In this document: positions 29,189 to 37,658 of the stretch, in pieces
Layout: each line of letters starts with the position of its first letter
How positions within the stretch are numbered: position 1 is the first letter of the stretch
Origin: Rhodoferax mekongensis
GTDB taxonomy: Bacteria > Pseudomonadota > Gammaproteobacteria > Burkholderiales > Burkholderiaceae_C
Reading direction: 5' to 3'
DNA: 64,000 nt
Assembly (NCBI RefSeq): GCF_032191775.1
Contig: NZ_CP132507.1
Location: forward strand, 211,001-275,000
Position numbers and translations under genes: made by a program
The notes under the pieces: generated by a model
What the model saw: the letters and a program-made list of their open reading frames with translations, nothing else
Told to the model about the DNA's origin: nothing
Database searches by the model: none

Positions 29189-30643
29189 ATGGGAACGACT
29201 GAGACCAATGCTTGGCTGGATTTTTCGGCCACCCCTCCGGCTGCACTCGGCCACGGTGTACGCCAAGTGATGGAGCCCGCCACGGGCGAGGTGTTGTGCA
29301 CTGTAGGTATCGCCAATGCCGCAGACGTTGCCAACGCCACAGCGGTGGCTGCCGCCGCACAGGCCCAGTGGGTGAGCGTACATCCCCGCGAAAAAGCCGA
29401 CATTTTCCGCCGCGCTGCGAGCCTGTTTGAAAAACACTTTGACACCCTGGCACTGTTCGTCGCCCGCGAGACGGGCGGCATCCTGCCCAAGGGCCAGCAT
29501 GAAATCCGGGAAGCGGCCCTGCTGTGCAACTTGGCAGCCGGCATGCCTTTGCAAGCCCAAGGCCAGGTGCTGCCCAGCCAGCACGGCCGCACCAGCCTGG
29601 CGCGCCGCGTACCGCATGGGGTGGTGGGCGTGATCTCGCCCTTCAACTTCCCCCTGATTTTGGCCATTCGCGCCGTGGCACCCGCCCTGGCGGCCGGCAA
29701 TGCCGTGATCATCAAGCCGGACACCCGCACGCCTGTGAGCGGCGGCTTGATGCTTGCCAGCGTATTCGCCCAAGCCGGTCTGCCCGCCGGGCTGTTGCAA
29801 GTGCTACCGGGCGATGCGGAGGCCGGCGAAGCGCTGGTCACCGACCCGCTAGTGCCCATGATTGCCTTCACCGGCTCCCCCGCAGTGGGGCGACGCATCG
29901 GCGAGCTGGCCGGCCGCCATTTGAAGAAGGTGTCGCTTGAGCTGGGCGGCAGCAATGCCCTGGTCATTCTGGATGACGCAGACCTCGACATCGCGGCCAG
30001 CAATGCGGCCTGGGGCGCGTTCTTCCACCAGGGGCAGATTTGCATGGCCTCCAACCGGATTCTGGTGCACGAGAGCATGGTGCAAGGCCTGATTGAAAAG
30101 ATGGTGGCCAAGGCAACGCACCTGCCAGTCGGCAACGGTGCCAGCGGCCAGGTGGCACTGGGCCCGGTGATCGATGCCAAACAGCGCGATCGCATTCACC
30201 AAATCGTACAAGACAGCATTGCCGCTGGCGCCAAACTGGAGGCCGGCGGTACGTTTGACGGCCTGTTCTACCAGCCCACCGTGCTTTCCGGTGTACGCCC
30301 CGGCATGCGGGTGTTTGACGAAGAGACCTTCGGCCCGGTGGCCAACATCATCAGCTACCGCAGCGATGCGGAAGCCGTTGCGCTGGCCAACCAGCACCAA
30401 GGCAGCTTGGCGTCCGCAGTGATTTCTGCATCGGTCGGCCGCGCCATGGCGGTGGGCCGCCAGCTCAAGTCCGGCATGGTCCACATCAACGACCAGACGG
30501 TGAACGACGAATGCGTCAACCCTTTCGGCGGCCCCGGCATTGCCGGCAACGGCACCAGTGTGGGCGGCCCGGCTGACTGGGAGGAATACACCCAGTGGCA
30601 GTGGGTCACCATCAAAGACCACGCCACCGCCTACCCGTTTTGA
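29189..30643 (+). CDS. NAD(P)-dependent aromatic aldehyde dehydrogenase
   Basis: A 484-residue ALDH-superfamily enzyme resembling benzaldehyde-type dehydrogenases (XylC, AreC). Visible are GVVGVISPFNFPLILAIRA, the Rossmann segment IAFTGSPAVGRRIGELAG, the catalytic glutamate in VSLELGGSNALVI and the catalytic cysteine in GQICMASNRILVH, plus EETFGPVANII near the end. AAAGGA about 9 bases before ATG 29189 supports the start. It is followed 16 bp later by calA and preceded by a sigma-54 promoter candidate. Coniferaldehyde, vanillin or benzaldehyde are possible substrates; coniferaldehyde best fits the operon. Confidence 0.92.
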   Translation: MGTTETNAWLDFSATPPAALGHGVRQVMEPATGEVLCTVGIANAADVANATAVAAAAQAQWVSVHPREKADIFRRAASLFEKHFDTLALFVARETGGILPKGQHEIREAALLCNLAAGMPLQAQGQVLPSQHGRTSLARRVPHGVVGVISPFNFPLILAIRAVAPALAAGNAVIIKPDTRTPVSGGLMLASVFAQAGLPAGLLQVLPGDAEAGEALVTDPLVPMIAFTGSPAVGRRIGELAGRHLKKVSLELGGSNALVILDDADLDIAASNAAWGAFFHQGQICMASNRILVHESMVQGLIEKMVAKATHLPVGNGASGQVALGPVIDAKQRDRIHQIVQDSIAAGAKLEAGGTFDGLFYQPTVLSGVRPGMRVFDEETFGPVANIISYRSDAEAVALANQHQGSLASAVISASVGRAMAVGRQLKSGMVHINDQTVNDECVNPFGGPGIAGNGTSVGGPADWEEYTQWQWVTIKDHATAYPF

Positions 30644-30659
30644 ACACCTGGAGAGCATG

Positions 30660-31427
30660 ATGAACTTGCACGGAAAAACCATAGTCGTGACCGGCGTGTC
30701 GTCCGGCATCGGGGCCGAAGTCGCGCGACTGGCCCGTTTTGAAGGCGCCCAAGTGATCGGCGTAGACCGCAATGACGCCAGCATTTCGATGGAGGGCTTT
30801 GTCAAAGCGGACCTGAGCACCGTGGCTGGCATCGATGCCGCAGTGGCCCAGTTGCCGGCGCAGATCGACGCACTCTGCAACATCGCCGGCGTGCCCGGTA
30901 CCGCCGATCGCGATCTGGTGGCGCGGGTGAACTATCTGGGCTTGCGCCACTTGACGGAGCAGGTCTTGCCCCGTATCCCTCGTGGCGGCAGCATCGTCAA
31001 CGTGGCGTCCATTCTCGGGGCCGAATGGCCGCTGCGGCTGGATGTTCACAAAGCGCTGGCCGCAGTCCAAGGCTTTGACGCGGGGGCCAAGTGGTTAGAA
31101 AAAAATCCGGTACCCCAGGAGACCTGCTACCAGTACTTCAAGGAAGCCCTCATTGTGTGGAACACGGTGCAGTCGCAAGAGTGGTTCCTGAAAACCGGGG
31201 TGCGGATGAACTGCGTGGCTCCGGGACCGGTGTTCACGCCCATCCTCGGAGATTTCGTCACCATGCTGGGCGCAGACCGTGTGCAGGCCGATGCCCACCG
31301 CATGGCACGTCCGGCGTTCCCGGATGAAGTGGCCTCGGTCATTGCCTGGCTGTGCAGCGACGCAGCGCGCTGGGTGAGTGGTGTCAACATCCCGGTGGAT
31401 GGTGGCTTGGCCTCGACCTACCTCTGA
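30660..31427 (+). CDS. calA: Coniferyl-alcohol dehydrogenase (SDR)
   Basis: A 255-residue short-chain dehydrogenase that matches, from memory, CalA of Pseudomonas sp. HR199 along its whole length. It has VVTGVSSGIGAEVARL, VIGVDRNDASISMEGFVKAD, ALCNIAGVPGTADRDLVA, GGSIVNVASILGAEWP, the catalytic CYQYFKEALIVW (Y-x3-K) and RMNCVAPGPVFTPILGDFVT, ending VDGGLASTYL. CalA oxidises coniferyl alcohol to coniferaldehyde with NAD. GGAG sits 6 bases before the second of two adjacent ATGs (30657 and 30660). With the upstream aldehyde dehydrogenase it would give ferulate, the substrate of fcs. Confidence 0.93.
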   Translation: MNLHGKTIVVTGVSSGIGAEVARLARFEGAQVIGVDRNDASISMEGFVKADLSTVAGIDAAVAQLPAQIDALCNIAGVPGTADRDLVARVNYLGLRHLTEQVLPRIPRGGSIVNVASILGAEWPLRLDVHKALAAVQGFDAGAKWLEKNPVPQETCYQYFKEALIVWNTVQSQEWFLKTGVRMNCVAPGPVFTPILGDFVTMLGADRVQADAHRMARPAFPDEVASVIAWLCSDAARWVSGVNIPVDGGLASTYL

Positions 31428-31484
31428 GCACACGGGGTAACTCCGTCTGGAAGGGCGGGAGAGTTCAGTGGCATCATCCCCGCC

Positions 31485-32357
31485 ATGAGTGCCTCCCGCA
31501 TCCCCCCGATTCAGTGCCTGTTGACCTTTGAAGCCCTGGCGCGCCTGCGCTCGGTCACCCTGGCGGCAGAAGAGCTCTTTGTCACCCCCAGCGCCGTGAG
31601 CCACCGGGTGCGGCAGCTGGAGCAAATCATCGGTACCAAGCTGTTCGGCCGCGCGGACTTTTCGCTGACCACCGAGGGCAGCGAATACCTGGCCCATGTG
31701 CGTGAAGGACTCACCATCCTGCAGAAGTTTCCCAGCGCCGCTGCGGCACCGGGCAAGCGCAAGCTGCGCCTGGCGGTCACGCCCACGTTTTCGCGCTCCA
31801 TCCTGATTCCGCGCCTACGCCAGTTCACCGACGCCTACCCCGAGATCGACCTGACACTGCAGGTGTCCATTCCCCTGCTCGACGTGGTGGCTGAAGATGC
31901 CGACCTGATGGTGCGCTTCGGCGCAGGCCGCTATGCCGACATGGAGCATGTGTGCCTGATGAAAGACGAGATCACGCCCCTGGCTTCACCCGCTTTTGTA
32001 CGGGAACACGGCCCGTTCGAAACCCCGCAAGACCTGGCCAACCTGCCCCTTTTGCGCAGCCCGCTGGAGCCCTGGCGCACCTGGTTTGCCGCCAACGGGC
32101 TGGACTGGCCGGAGCCTGTAGAGGGTTCGCAGTTCAACGACATCGGCCTCATGTGCGATGGTGCCGCCGCCGGCATGGGCGTGGGCCTGATCCGCCTGAA
32201 GCTGGGTTCGCCTTGGCTGGACAACGGCTCGCTGGTGCGGCTGTATGCCCACAATGCACCCAGCCCCCACGCGCACTACCTGTGCTGGCGCACCGGCGCC
32301 ATGGACCGCTGGGAAGTGGCGGCCTTTGCCGAGTGGCTCAAAAAAGCCGTGGGTTAG
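31485..32357 (+). CDS. LysR-family transcriptional regulator (GcvA-like)
   Basis: A 290-residue LysR protein. The N-terminal winged helix (IQCLLTFEALARLRSVTLAAEELFVTPSAVSHRVRQLEQ) is of GcvA subtype. The effector domain begins KLRLAVTPTFSRSILIPRL and contains LMVRFGAGRYADMEHVCLM and DGAAAGMGVGLIRLKL. It stands between calA and the GlcD-type oxidase gene, all on the plus strand, so its target could be either side. The effector is unknown. Confidence 0.93.
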   Translation: MSASRIPPIQCLLTFEALARLRSVTLAAEELFVTPSAVSHRVRQLEQIIGTKLFGRADFSLTTEGSEYLAHVREGLTILQKFPSAAAAPGKRKLRLAVTPTFSRSILIPRLRQFTDAYPEIDLTLQVSIPLLDVVAEDADLMVRFGAGRYADMEHVCLMKDEITPLASPAFVREHGPFETPQDLANLPLLRSPLEPWRTWFAANGLDWPEPVEGSQFNDIGLMCDGAAAGMGVGLIRLKLGSPWLDNGSLVRLYAHNAPSPHAHYLCWRTGAMDRWEVAAFAEWLKKAVG

Positions 32358-32481
32358 TCGCCCCAGCGGCCTTTGACTAGCCCTTTTTCACGCAGCGCTG
32401 CAAGTTTCTTCACACCACGAGGCTTCGCTTTCTTTTAGAGTGGGGCTTTCCGTCATTGCCCATTCAGCACCGGACTCCCCC

Positions 32482-33984
32482 ATGAACGCCCCACTTGATC
32501 CAATCGCCCGGGAAATGCTACAAAAAAGAGAGCTGCTCGCGCTGATTCTGCCGGCGCTAGAGGCTTATTTGCCTAAGCATGCGCTGCTCTACCAGACGGA
32601 AGACACTACGCCCTATGAGTGCGACGGCCTGACTGCCTACCGCCAGCGCCCCTTGCTGGTGGCCCTGCCGGAAACCGAAGACCAAGTGGCTGCGGTGCTG
32701 CGGGTGTGCCATGGCTTGAATGTGCCGGTGGTGGCTCGCGGCGCGGGCACCGGCCTGTCCGGTGGTGCCATGCCCCATGCCATGGGGGTCACACTCTCTC
32801 TGGCCAAGTTCAACAAGATTCTGAAAGTAGACAAACGCAGCCGCACGGCGGTGGTGCAGTGCGGCGTGCGCAACCTGGCTATCAGCGAAGCGGCCGCGCC
32901 TTATGGGCTGTATTACGCGCCGGACCCCAGCAGCCAGATTGCCTGCACCATTGGCGGCAACGTGGCCGAGAACTCCGGTGGCGTGCACTGCCTGAAATAC
33001 GGCCTGACGCTGCACAACGTGCTCAAGGTGCGCGGCTTCACCATGGAAGGCGCGCCCATCGAATTTGGTGGCGACGCGCTCGACGCCCCCGGCTACGACC
33101 TGATGAGCGTGGTAGTCGGCAGCGAGGGCATGCTGGCCGTGACCACCGAGGTCACTGTCAAGCTGGTGCCCAAGCCCCAGCTGGCCCGCTGCATCATGGC
33201 CAGCTTTGACGACCTGCGCAAAGCGGGCGATGCGGTGGCTGCGGTGATCGCCGCCGGCATCATCCCCGCTGGGCTGGAAATGATGGACAAGCCCATGACC
33301 GCCGCCGTGGAAGACTTTGTGCATGCGGGCTACGACCTGAGCGCGGAAGCCATTCTGCTGTGCGAGAGCGACGGCACGCCCGAAGAGGTGGAAGAAGAAA
33401 TCGGCCGCATGAGCGAAGTGCTGCGCGCCGCCGGTGCCACCGGCATTGCGGTGAGCAACAGCGAGGCCGAGCGCCTGCGCTTCTGGAGCGGGCGCAAAAA
33501 CGCGTTCCCCGCCAGCGGCCGCATCAGCCCCGACTACATGTGCATGGACAGCACCATTCCCCGCGCCCGGCTGGCCGACATCCTGCTGGCCATTGCAGAA
33601 ATGGAGAAGAAATACCAGCTGCGCTGTGCCAACGTGTTCCACGCCGGGGACGGCAACCTGCACCCGCTGATCTTGTTCGATGCGAATGACCCTGACCAAC
33701 TGCACCGCTGCGAGCTGTTTGGCGCCGAAATTCTGGAAACCAGCGTCGCCATGGGCGGCACCGTGACCGGCGAGCATGGCGTGGGCGTGGAAAAGCTCAA
33801 CAGCATGTGCGTGCAGTTCAGCGCCCAGGAGAACGCCCAGATGTTCGCCCTCAAAGAGGCGTTCGACCCCAAGGGCCTGCTCAACCCCGGCAAGGTCATT
33901 CCAACCCTGCACCGCTGCGCGGAGTACGGCAAGGAACTGGTGCGCGGCGGCAAGATCAAGCACCCGGACCTGCCCCGGTTCTAG
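32482..33984 (+). CDS. glcD: FAD-linked oxidase, glycolate oxidase subunit GlcD type
   Basis: A 500-residue flavoprotein of the GlcD/D-lactate dehydrogenase family. The PCMH FAD-binding domain shows YECDGLTAYRQRPLLVALPET, VVARGAGTGLSGGAMPH and CTIGGNVAENSGGVHCLKYGL. The C-terminal oxidase domain shows NVFHAGDGNLHPLILFD, GTVTGEHGVGVEKL and FDPKGLLNPGKVIPTLHRCAEYG. ATG 32482 is preferred over an upstream GTG at 32440. GlcE and GlcF do not follow; instead lrgA starts 5 bp after the stop. Residues 12-30 are encoded by a copy of the dispersed repeat. The substrate is a 2-hydroxyacid, probably glycolate or D-lactate. Confidence 0.93.
   Translation: MNAPLDPIAREMLQKRELLALILPALEAYLPKHALLYQTEDTTPYECDGLTAYRQRPLLVALPETEDQVAAVLRVCHGLNVPVVARGAGTGLSGGAMPHAMGVTLSLAKFNKILKVDKRSRTAVVQCGVRNLAISEAAAPYGLYYAPDPSSQIACTIGGNVAENSGGVHCLKYGLTLHNVLKVRGFTMEGAPIEFGGDALDAPGYDLMSVVVGSEGMLAVTTEVTVKLVPKPQLARCIMASFDDLRKAGDAVAAVIAAGIIPAGLEMMDKPMTAAVEDFVHAGYDLSAEAILLCESDGTPEEVEEEIGRMSEVLRAAGATGIAVSNSEAERLRFWSGRKNAFPASGRISPDYMCMDSTIPRARLADILLAIAEMEKKYQLRCANVFHAGDGNLHPLILFDANDPDQLHRCELFGAEILETSVAMGGTVTGEHGVGVEKLNSMCVQFSAQENAQMFALKEAFDPKGLLNPGKVIPTLHRCAEYGKELVRGGKIKHPDLPRF
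32516..32572 (+). repeat. Dispersed ~55-bp repeat, copy 5 (inside glcD)
   Basis: TGCTACAAAAAAGAGAGCTG, then CTCGCGCTGATT, then CCGGCGCTAGAGGCTTATTT match the repeat end to end. It is translated in frame as LQKRELLALILPALEAYL in the N-terminal helix of the oxidase. The frame used differs from that used in ycnI, putA copy 8 and yggS. Confidence 0.88.
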
Positions 33985-33989
33985 CCGCC

Positions 33990-34355
33990 ATGCAAGGCTT
34001 GCGCGGCTTGGCCTGGCTCCTGGCGCTGCAAAGCGCCGGTGAGTTGCTGGCCCGCGGTCTGCACCTGCCGTTTCCTGGCCCGGTGGTCGGCATGGTCTTG
34101 CTGATTCCGGCCCTTCGGTGGCCCCTGGTGCGTGAGCCCGTCAGCCAGTGCGCGGACTTTCTGCTCAGTCATCTCTCGCTTTTATTCATACCGGTCGGGG
34201 TGGGCGTCATGACCCACTTGGCCCTGCTCAGCCAGTATGGCGGGCGCATGCTGGTGGTGCTGGTGCTGTCCACCTGGATAGGTCTTGCCGTCACGGCACT
34301 GACCCTGTACACCCTGAGCCGCCGGGACATAGAAGACGAGGCTCCCCATGGCTGA
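33990..34355 (+). CDS. lrgA: LrgA/CidA-family membrane protein
   Basis: A 121-residue protein with four hydrophobic segments and the family motifs LHLPFPGPVVGMVLLIPALRW and LLFIPVGVGVMTHLALL. LrgA pairs with LrgB; bacterial LrgAB has been linked to autolysis control and to pyruvate uptake, and the plant fusion PLGG1 carries glycolate and glycerate. The ATG lies 5 bp after the glcD stop and the 3' end overlaps lrgB by 8 bp, so the three genes form one operon. Confidence 0.9.
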   Translation: MQGLRGLAWLLALQSAGELLARGLHLPFPGPVVGMVLLIPALRWPLVREPVSQCADFLLSHLSLLFIPVGVGVMTHLALLSQYGGRMLVVLVLSTWIGLAVTALTLYTLSRRDIEDEAPHG

Positions 34356-35067
34356 GGTAGTGGCTCTGTGGGTCTACCTGTCGGCCACACCACTCTTCGG
34401 CTTGACGGCCACCCTGGTGACCTATGTGCTGGCGCACGCTGTGTACCAGCGCACCGGCCAAGCCGCTTGGGCCAACCCGGTACTCTGGAGCGTGTTCACC
34501 CTAGCCTGCCTCTTGCTGGCCACCGGGGTGAGCTACCCAGGGTACTTCTCGGGTGCGCAGTTCATCCACTTTTTGCTGGGACCGGCGGTCGTTGCCTTGG
34601 GCTGGCCCCTGTGGCAACGCAGGGCCGAAGTGCAAAAACGTTGGGGGCGTTTGCTCGTGGCCGCCTTGGTCGGCGGCACGGCGGCCTGCGGATCCGCACT
34701 GGCATTGGGCTGGGCCCTGGGTTTGCCCGGCGATGTGCTGCTGTCCATGGCGCCCAAGTCCGTGACTGCGCCCGTGGCGATGGGCATCGCTGAAAAGATA
34801 GGTGGTATTCCTGCGCTGTCAGCCGTGTTTGCCGTGCTCACCGGCCTGATCGGGGCACTGAGCGGCAAGCTCATTTTTGGCCTGCTCCGCCTTCCCTACA
34901 GTGGCAGCGGCTGGGCCGCACGCGGCTTTGCGCTGGGCACCGCCTCGCACGGCATAGGCGCGGCACGCGCGCTCCAGGTGAATGCGGATGCCGGCGCCTA
35001 CGCGGGGCTGGCGCTGGGCCTGCAAGTGGTGCTGGCGTCGCTGCTGATGCCCTTGTTTTTCCGCTGA
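34348..35067 (+). CDS. lrgB: LrgB-family membrane protein
   Basis: A 239-residue integral membrane protein with about seven hydrophobic helices. Family blocks are SYPGYFSGAQFIHFLLGPAVVALGWPLW, LLSMAPKSVTAPVAMGIAEKIGG and GFALGTASHGIGAARALQVNADAGAYAGLALGL. Its start overlaps the end of lrgA. It probably forms a membrane complex with LrgA; together with the adjacent GlcD-type oxidase, uptake or export of a small hydroxy- or ketoacid is a reasonable inference. Confidence 0.93.
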   Translation: MAEVVALWVYLSATPLFGLTATLVTYVLAHAVYQRTGQAAWANPVLWSVFTLACLLLATGVSYPGYFSGAQFIHFLLGPAVVALGWPLWQRRAEVQKRWGRLLVAALVGGTAACGSALALGWALGLPGDVLLSMAPKSVTAPVAMGIAEKIGGIPALSAVFAVLTGLIGALSGKLIFGLLRLPYSGSGWAARGFALGTASHGIGAARALQVNADAGAYAGLALGLQVVLASLLMPLFFR

Positions 35068-35086
35068 CCGCCGATGGGGATCGCCA

Positions 35087-35497
35087 TCAGAACTTCGAGC
35101 TGATCACGAAGTTGATGGTGCCGGACTCGCCCACAAAGGCCTGGTACTGAAAGGACTGTCCCGCGGCGGTGGTGTACACCGAACGCCATTGGGCCATCAG
35201 GTTTTTGCCGTTGGGGTCGTAGGCCAGTTCCAAGGGGATGCTGCTGAATGAAGTCAGTGCCACACCCAGTTTTTTCCGGGCCCCGTCGTGGCGGGTGTCA
35301 TATGCCACCAGGGTGTTCTGCAGGGTCGCTTCGATGGATTTGCGGTCGGAGTCCGACTTGGCCAAGAGGTTGCGGTCCGACTGATGGAGGGAGGGCGCTG
35401 CACCGGATGGCAGGCGCGTGAGTGAAATCAGCTCCTGGGCGCACGCAGGCCCCGCCAGCACGGCACAGCTTAGGAACGCGAAGGCTAGGGCTTTCAT
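35087..35497 (-). CDS. Secreted protein of unknown function
   Basis: A 136-residue product with a clear signal peptide (MKALAFAFLSCAVLAGPACA, cleavage before QEL), then a moderately polar domain with SDSDRKSIEATLQNTLVAYDTRHDGARKKLGV and a C-terminal ...FQYQAFVGESGTINFVISSKF. No family is recognised. ATG 35497 starts the signal peptide. It is convergent with lrgB, with about 20 bp between the stops. It is probably periplasmic. Confidence 0.75.
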   Translation of the reverse strand: MKALAFAFLSCAVLAGPACAQELISLTRLPSGAAPSLHQSDRNLLAKSDSDRKSIEATLQNTLVAYDTRHDGARKKLGVALTSFSSIPLELAYDPNGKNLMAQWRSVYTTAAGQSFQYQAFVGESGTINFVISSKF

Positions 35498-35636
35498 GGC
35501 GCACTCCCGACACACTCAGGGCCCCACTGTGGCACAAGCCTGCCGGCTTGAAAAGCAGAAAAAGCCCGCTGAATGCAACAGTTTGTAGACCCCAGCCCCC
35601 TATAGCCTTGGATACGCCCCGCCGAACTTCAGGCAA

Positions 35637-35696
35637 CAAATAAGCCACTAGCGCCCATGTAATATGCGCTAGCAGCTATCCAATTCATAGCAATCA
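35637..35696 (-). repeat. Dispersed ~55-bp repeat, copy 6 (intergenic)
   Basis: On the minus strand it reads TTGCTATGAATTGGATAGCT, then GCTAGCGCATATTACAT, then GGGCGCTAGTGGCTTATTT, one of the best-preserved copies. Its first bases overlap the stop codon of the PhyH-family gene. Confidence 0.92.
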
Positions 35697-36548
35697 GATC
35701 AAGAAACCGCGTACCGGCTGATTTGCATTCCGTTGCAGCCAGTTGGTGGCGGCGTACTCGGTGCCAGCGTCCGTCACATGCAGGGTGTAGGCATGGCGCG
35801 AAACCGCAGATCGGTTGGGCGCGCTGTAGTGCGGCAACAGCCCGTGGAACACCACCAGCGCACCGGCCTTTACCTCCAGTGGAATTGCATTCACATTGCT
35901 GGCAGGCCACGGGGTGGCATCGAGTTTGTTCATGGTGACCACATCGCCATGGCGCTCAAAGCGCTCGCGCAGCACCCCCCGGGGGCCACGGTGACCACCG
36001 GGTTCGGTCCACAAGCAACCATTGGACAGGGTGGCGTCTTCCAGTGCGAACCAGAAGGTGGTCACGCTGATGGGCGTGGTGTCAAAAAAGGTGGCGTCCT
36101 GGTGCCAGCCCACTTCACCGCCGATACCGGGCTGCTTGAAGATGTACATGGACTGCCACACCTGCGGGCGGGTGAGCCCCACATCCGCGGCGACCTCCGC
36201 CAGCGCCGGGCCATGCGAAAAGGCCTCGAACACCGGGTCCTGGTCGTGCATGGCGTGGCCGATTTTGTTGATCGACAGGGCTTTGGCTTGGCGCAGTTCA
36301 CCATCGGGACCGAACGCCTCTTCCTCAAAGAAACAGCTGATGCGCTCGGCGGAGTCCAGGAAGTAGCGGTCCACCTTGCGCACCTGATCGTTGGTGGTGA
36401 AGATCGTCTTGCTCTCAGCGGGGTCAAAGGCCTCGACGATGGCCTCGGCCCGCGCGCGCAAGGCAGCAATCTCGGCAGCAGGCTTGAAATCGGACAGGAT
36501 GATGTAGCCGTCCTGCGCGTAGCGGGTTTTCTGTTCGGGTGTCAGCAT
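35694..36548 (-). CDS. Phytanoyl-CoA dioxygenase (PhyH) family protein
   Basis: A 284-residue Fe(II)/2-oxoglutarate oxygenase. It has the N-terminal QKTRYAQDGYIILSDF, the iron-binding GEVGWHQDATFF (H-x-D) and the distal ligand region ALVVFHGLLPHYSAPNRSAVSRHAYTLH, which contains the second histidine and the 2-oxoglutarate-binding arginine. Such enzymes hydroxylate acyl-CoAs or various small metabolites; the substrate cannot be told. It is divergent from the asparaginase-arginase pair, with about 100 bp between. Confidence 0.92.
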   Translation of the reverse strand: MLTPEQKTRYAQDGYIILSDFKPAAEIAALRARAEAIVEAFDPAESKTIFTTNDQVRKVDRYFLDSAERISCFFEEEAFGPDGELRQAKALSINKIGHAMHDQDPVFEAFSHGPALAEVAADVGLTRPQVWQSMYIFKQPGIGGEVGWHQDATFFDTTPISVTTFWFALEDATLSNGCLWTEPGGHRGPRGVLRERFERHGDVVTMNKLDATPWPASNVNAIPLEVKAGALVVFHGLLPHYSAPNRSAVSRHAYTLHVTDAGTEYAATNWLQRNANQPVRGFLI

Positions 36549-36650
36549 GGGCTATGCAAATGTTGGCAGTGGCAATAGCGTTTCAGTATAGACAGGGTGT
36601 GGGCCTGTGGAAGCGAATTCGGCTACGCTCTGCATAGGAGAGCAACGCCC

Positions 36651-37658
36651 TTGAACCTCACACCCCTGATCCAACTCACCCGTGGCGGCACGCCCGAATG
36701 TTTGCACTTCGGCGCCGTCGCCGTGACCGACCGCGCCGGCAGCCTCAAAGCTTTTGCCGGCGACCCGCATCTGGTGACCTTCACCCGTTCCACGCTCAAG
36801 GCCTTGCAAGCCTTGCCTTTTGTGGAAGCCGGCGGGCCTGCCCAGTTCGGCTTCAGCCAGGCCGAGAACGCGCTGCTCTGCGCCAGCCACAACGGCGAAG
36901 CCATGCATGTGGATGCCGCCAACAGCATGCTGGCCAAGGCCGGGCACAGCTACAAAACCTTGCGTTGCGGCTGCCATGTGCCGCTGCTCTTCAGCTACTT
37001 TGACAAGGGCGCGCCCGAAGGCGCCACCTACACCGAGGCCCATAACAACTGCAGCGGCAAGCATGCGGGTTTTGTGGCGTACTGCGAGCAGCATGACCTG
37101 CCACTGGACGACTACACCGCACCTGAGCACCCTTTGCAGCAGGCCATCGCCCGCGATGTGGCACGCGCAGTGGGCATGGATGTACAAGACATGCCGCGAG
37201 GCATCGACGGCTGCTCCGCCCCCAACTTCGCCATGCCCCTCTCCAAGCTGGCGCGTGGTTATGCACGCTTGGCCAGTGGCGCACAAGACCCGGAGTTTGG
37301 TACCAGCTTTGCCCTTCTGAGCGAGGCCATGACAGCCTACCCCGAGATGGTGAGCGGTACCGGCCGCAACGACCTGGACTTTATGCGCGTGGGCCGGGGC
37401 GACTGGGTCAGCAAGGTCGGGGCCGACGGTGTGCAGGTGGTCGGCAGCAAAAGTCGTGGCGAGGCATTTGCACTCAAGATCATTGACGGCAACAAACCCG
37501 CCCTGTTTGCCGCCAGCGTCGAGGTGCTGGACCAACTGGGTTGGCTGGATGATGTACAACGCGCCGCACTGAAACCCTGGCGAGCCGCCGAAATCCGCAA
37601 CGCACGCGGCCTGCTGGTGGGCGAGCGACTCCCCGTATTCCAGTTGCAAACACCATGA
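36651..37658 (+). CDS. Asparaginase (Rhizobium/thermolabile type II-like family)
   Basis: A 335-residue protein of the asparaginase family distinct from the E. coli enzymes. It shows LIQLTRGGTPECLHFGAVAVTD, EAHNNCSGKHAGFVAYC, GIDGCSAPNFAMPLSKLARGYA and MTAYPEMVSGTGRNDLDFM. It deamidates asparagine to aspartate. The likely start is TTG 36651, with GGAG about 10 bases upstream; an upstream GTG at 36597 is less likely. The stop overlaps the start of the arginase gene (ATGA), so the two are translationally coupled and suggest amino-acid nitrogen scavenging. Confidence 0.93.
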   Translation: MNLTPLIQLTRGGTPECLHFGAVAVTDRAGSLKAFAGDPHLVTFTRSTLKALQALPFVEAGGPAQFGFSQAENALLCASHNGEAMHVDAANSMLAKAGHSYKTLRCGCHVPLLFSYFDKGAPEGATYTEAHNNCSGKHAGFVAYCEQHDLPLDDYTAPEHPLQQAIARDVARAVGMDVQDMPRGIDGCSAPNFAMPLSKLARGYARLASGAQDPEFGTSFALLSEAMTAYPEMVSGTGRNDLDFMRVGRGDWVSKVGADGVQVVGSKSRGEAFALKIIDGNKPALFAASVEVLDQLGWLDDVQRAALKPWRAAEIRNARGLLVGERLPVFQLQTP

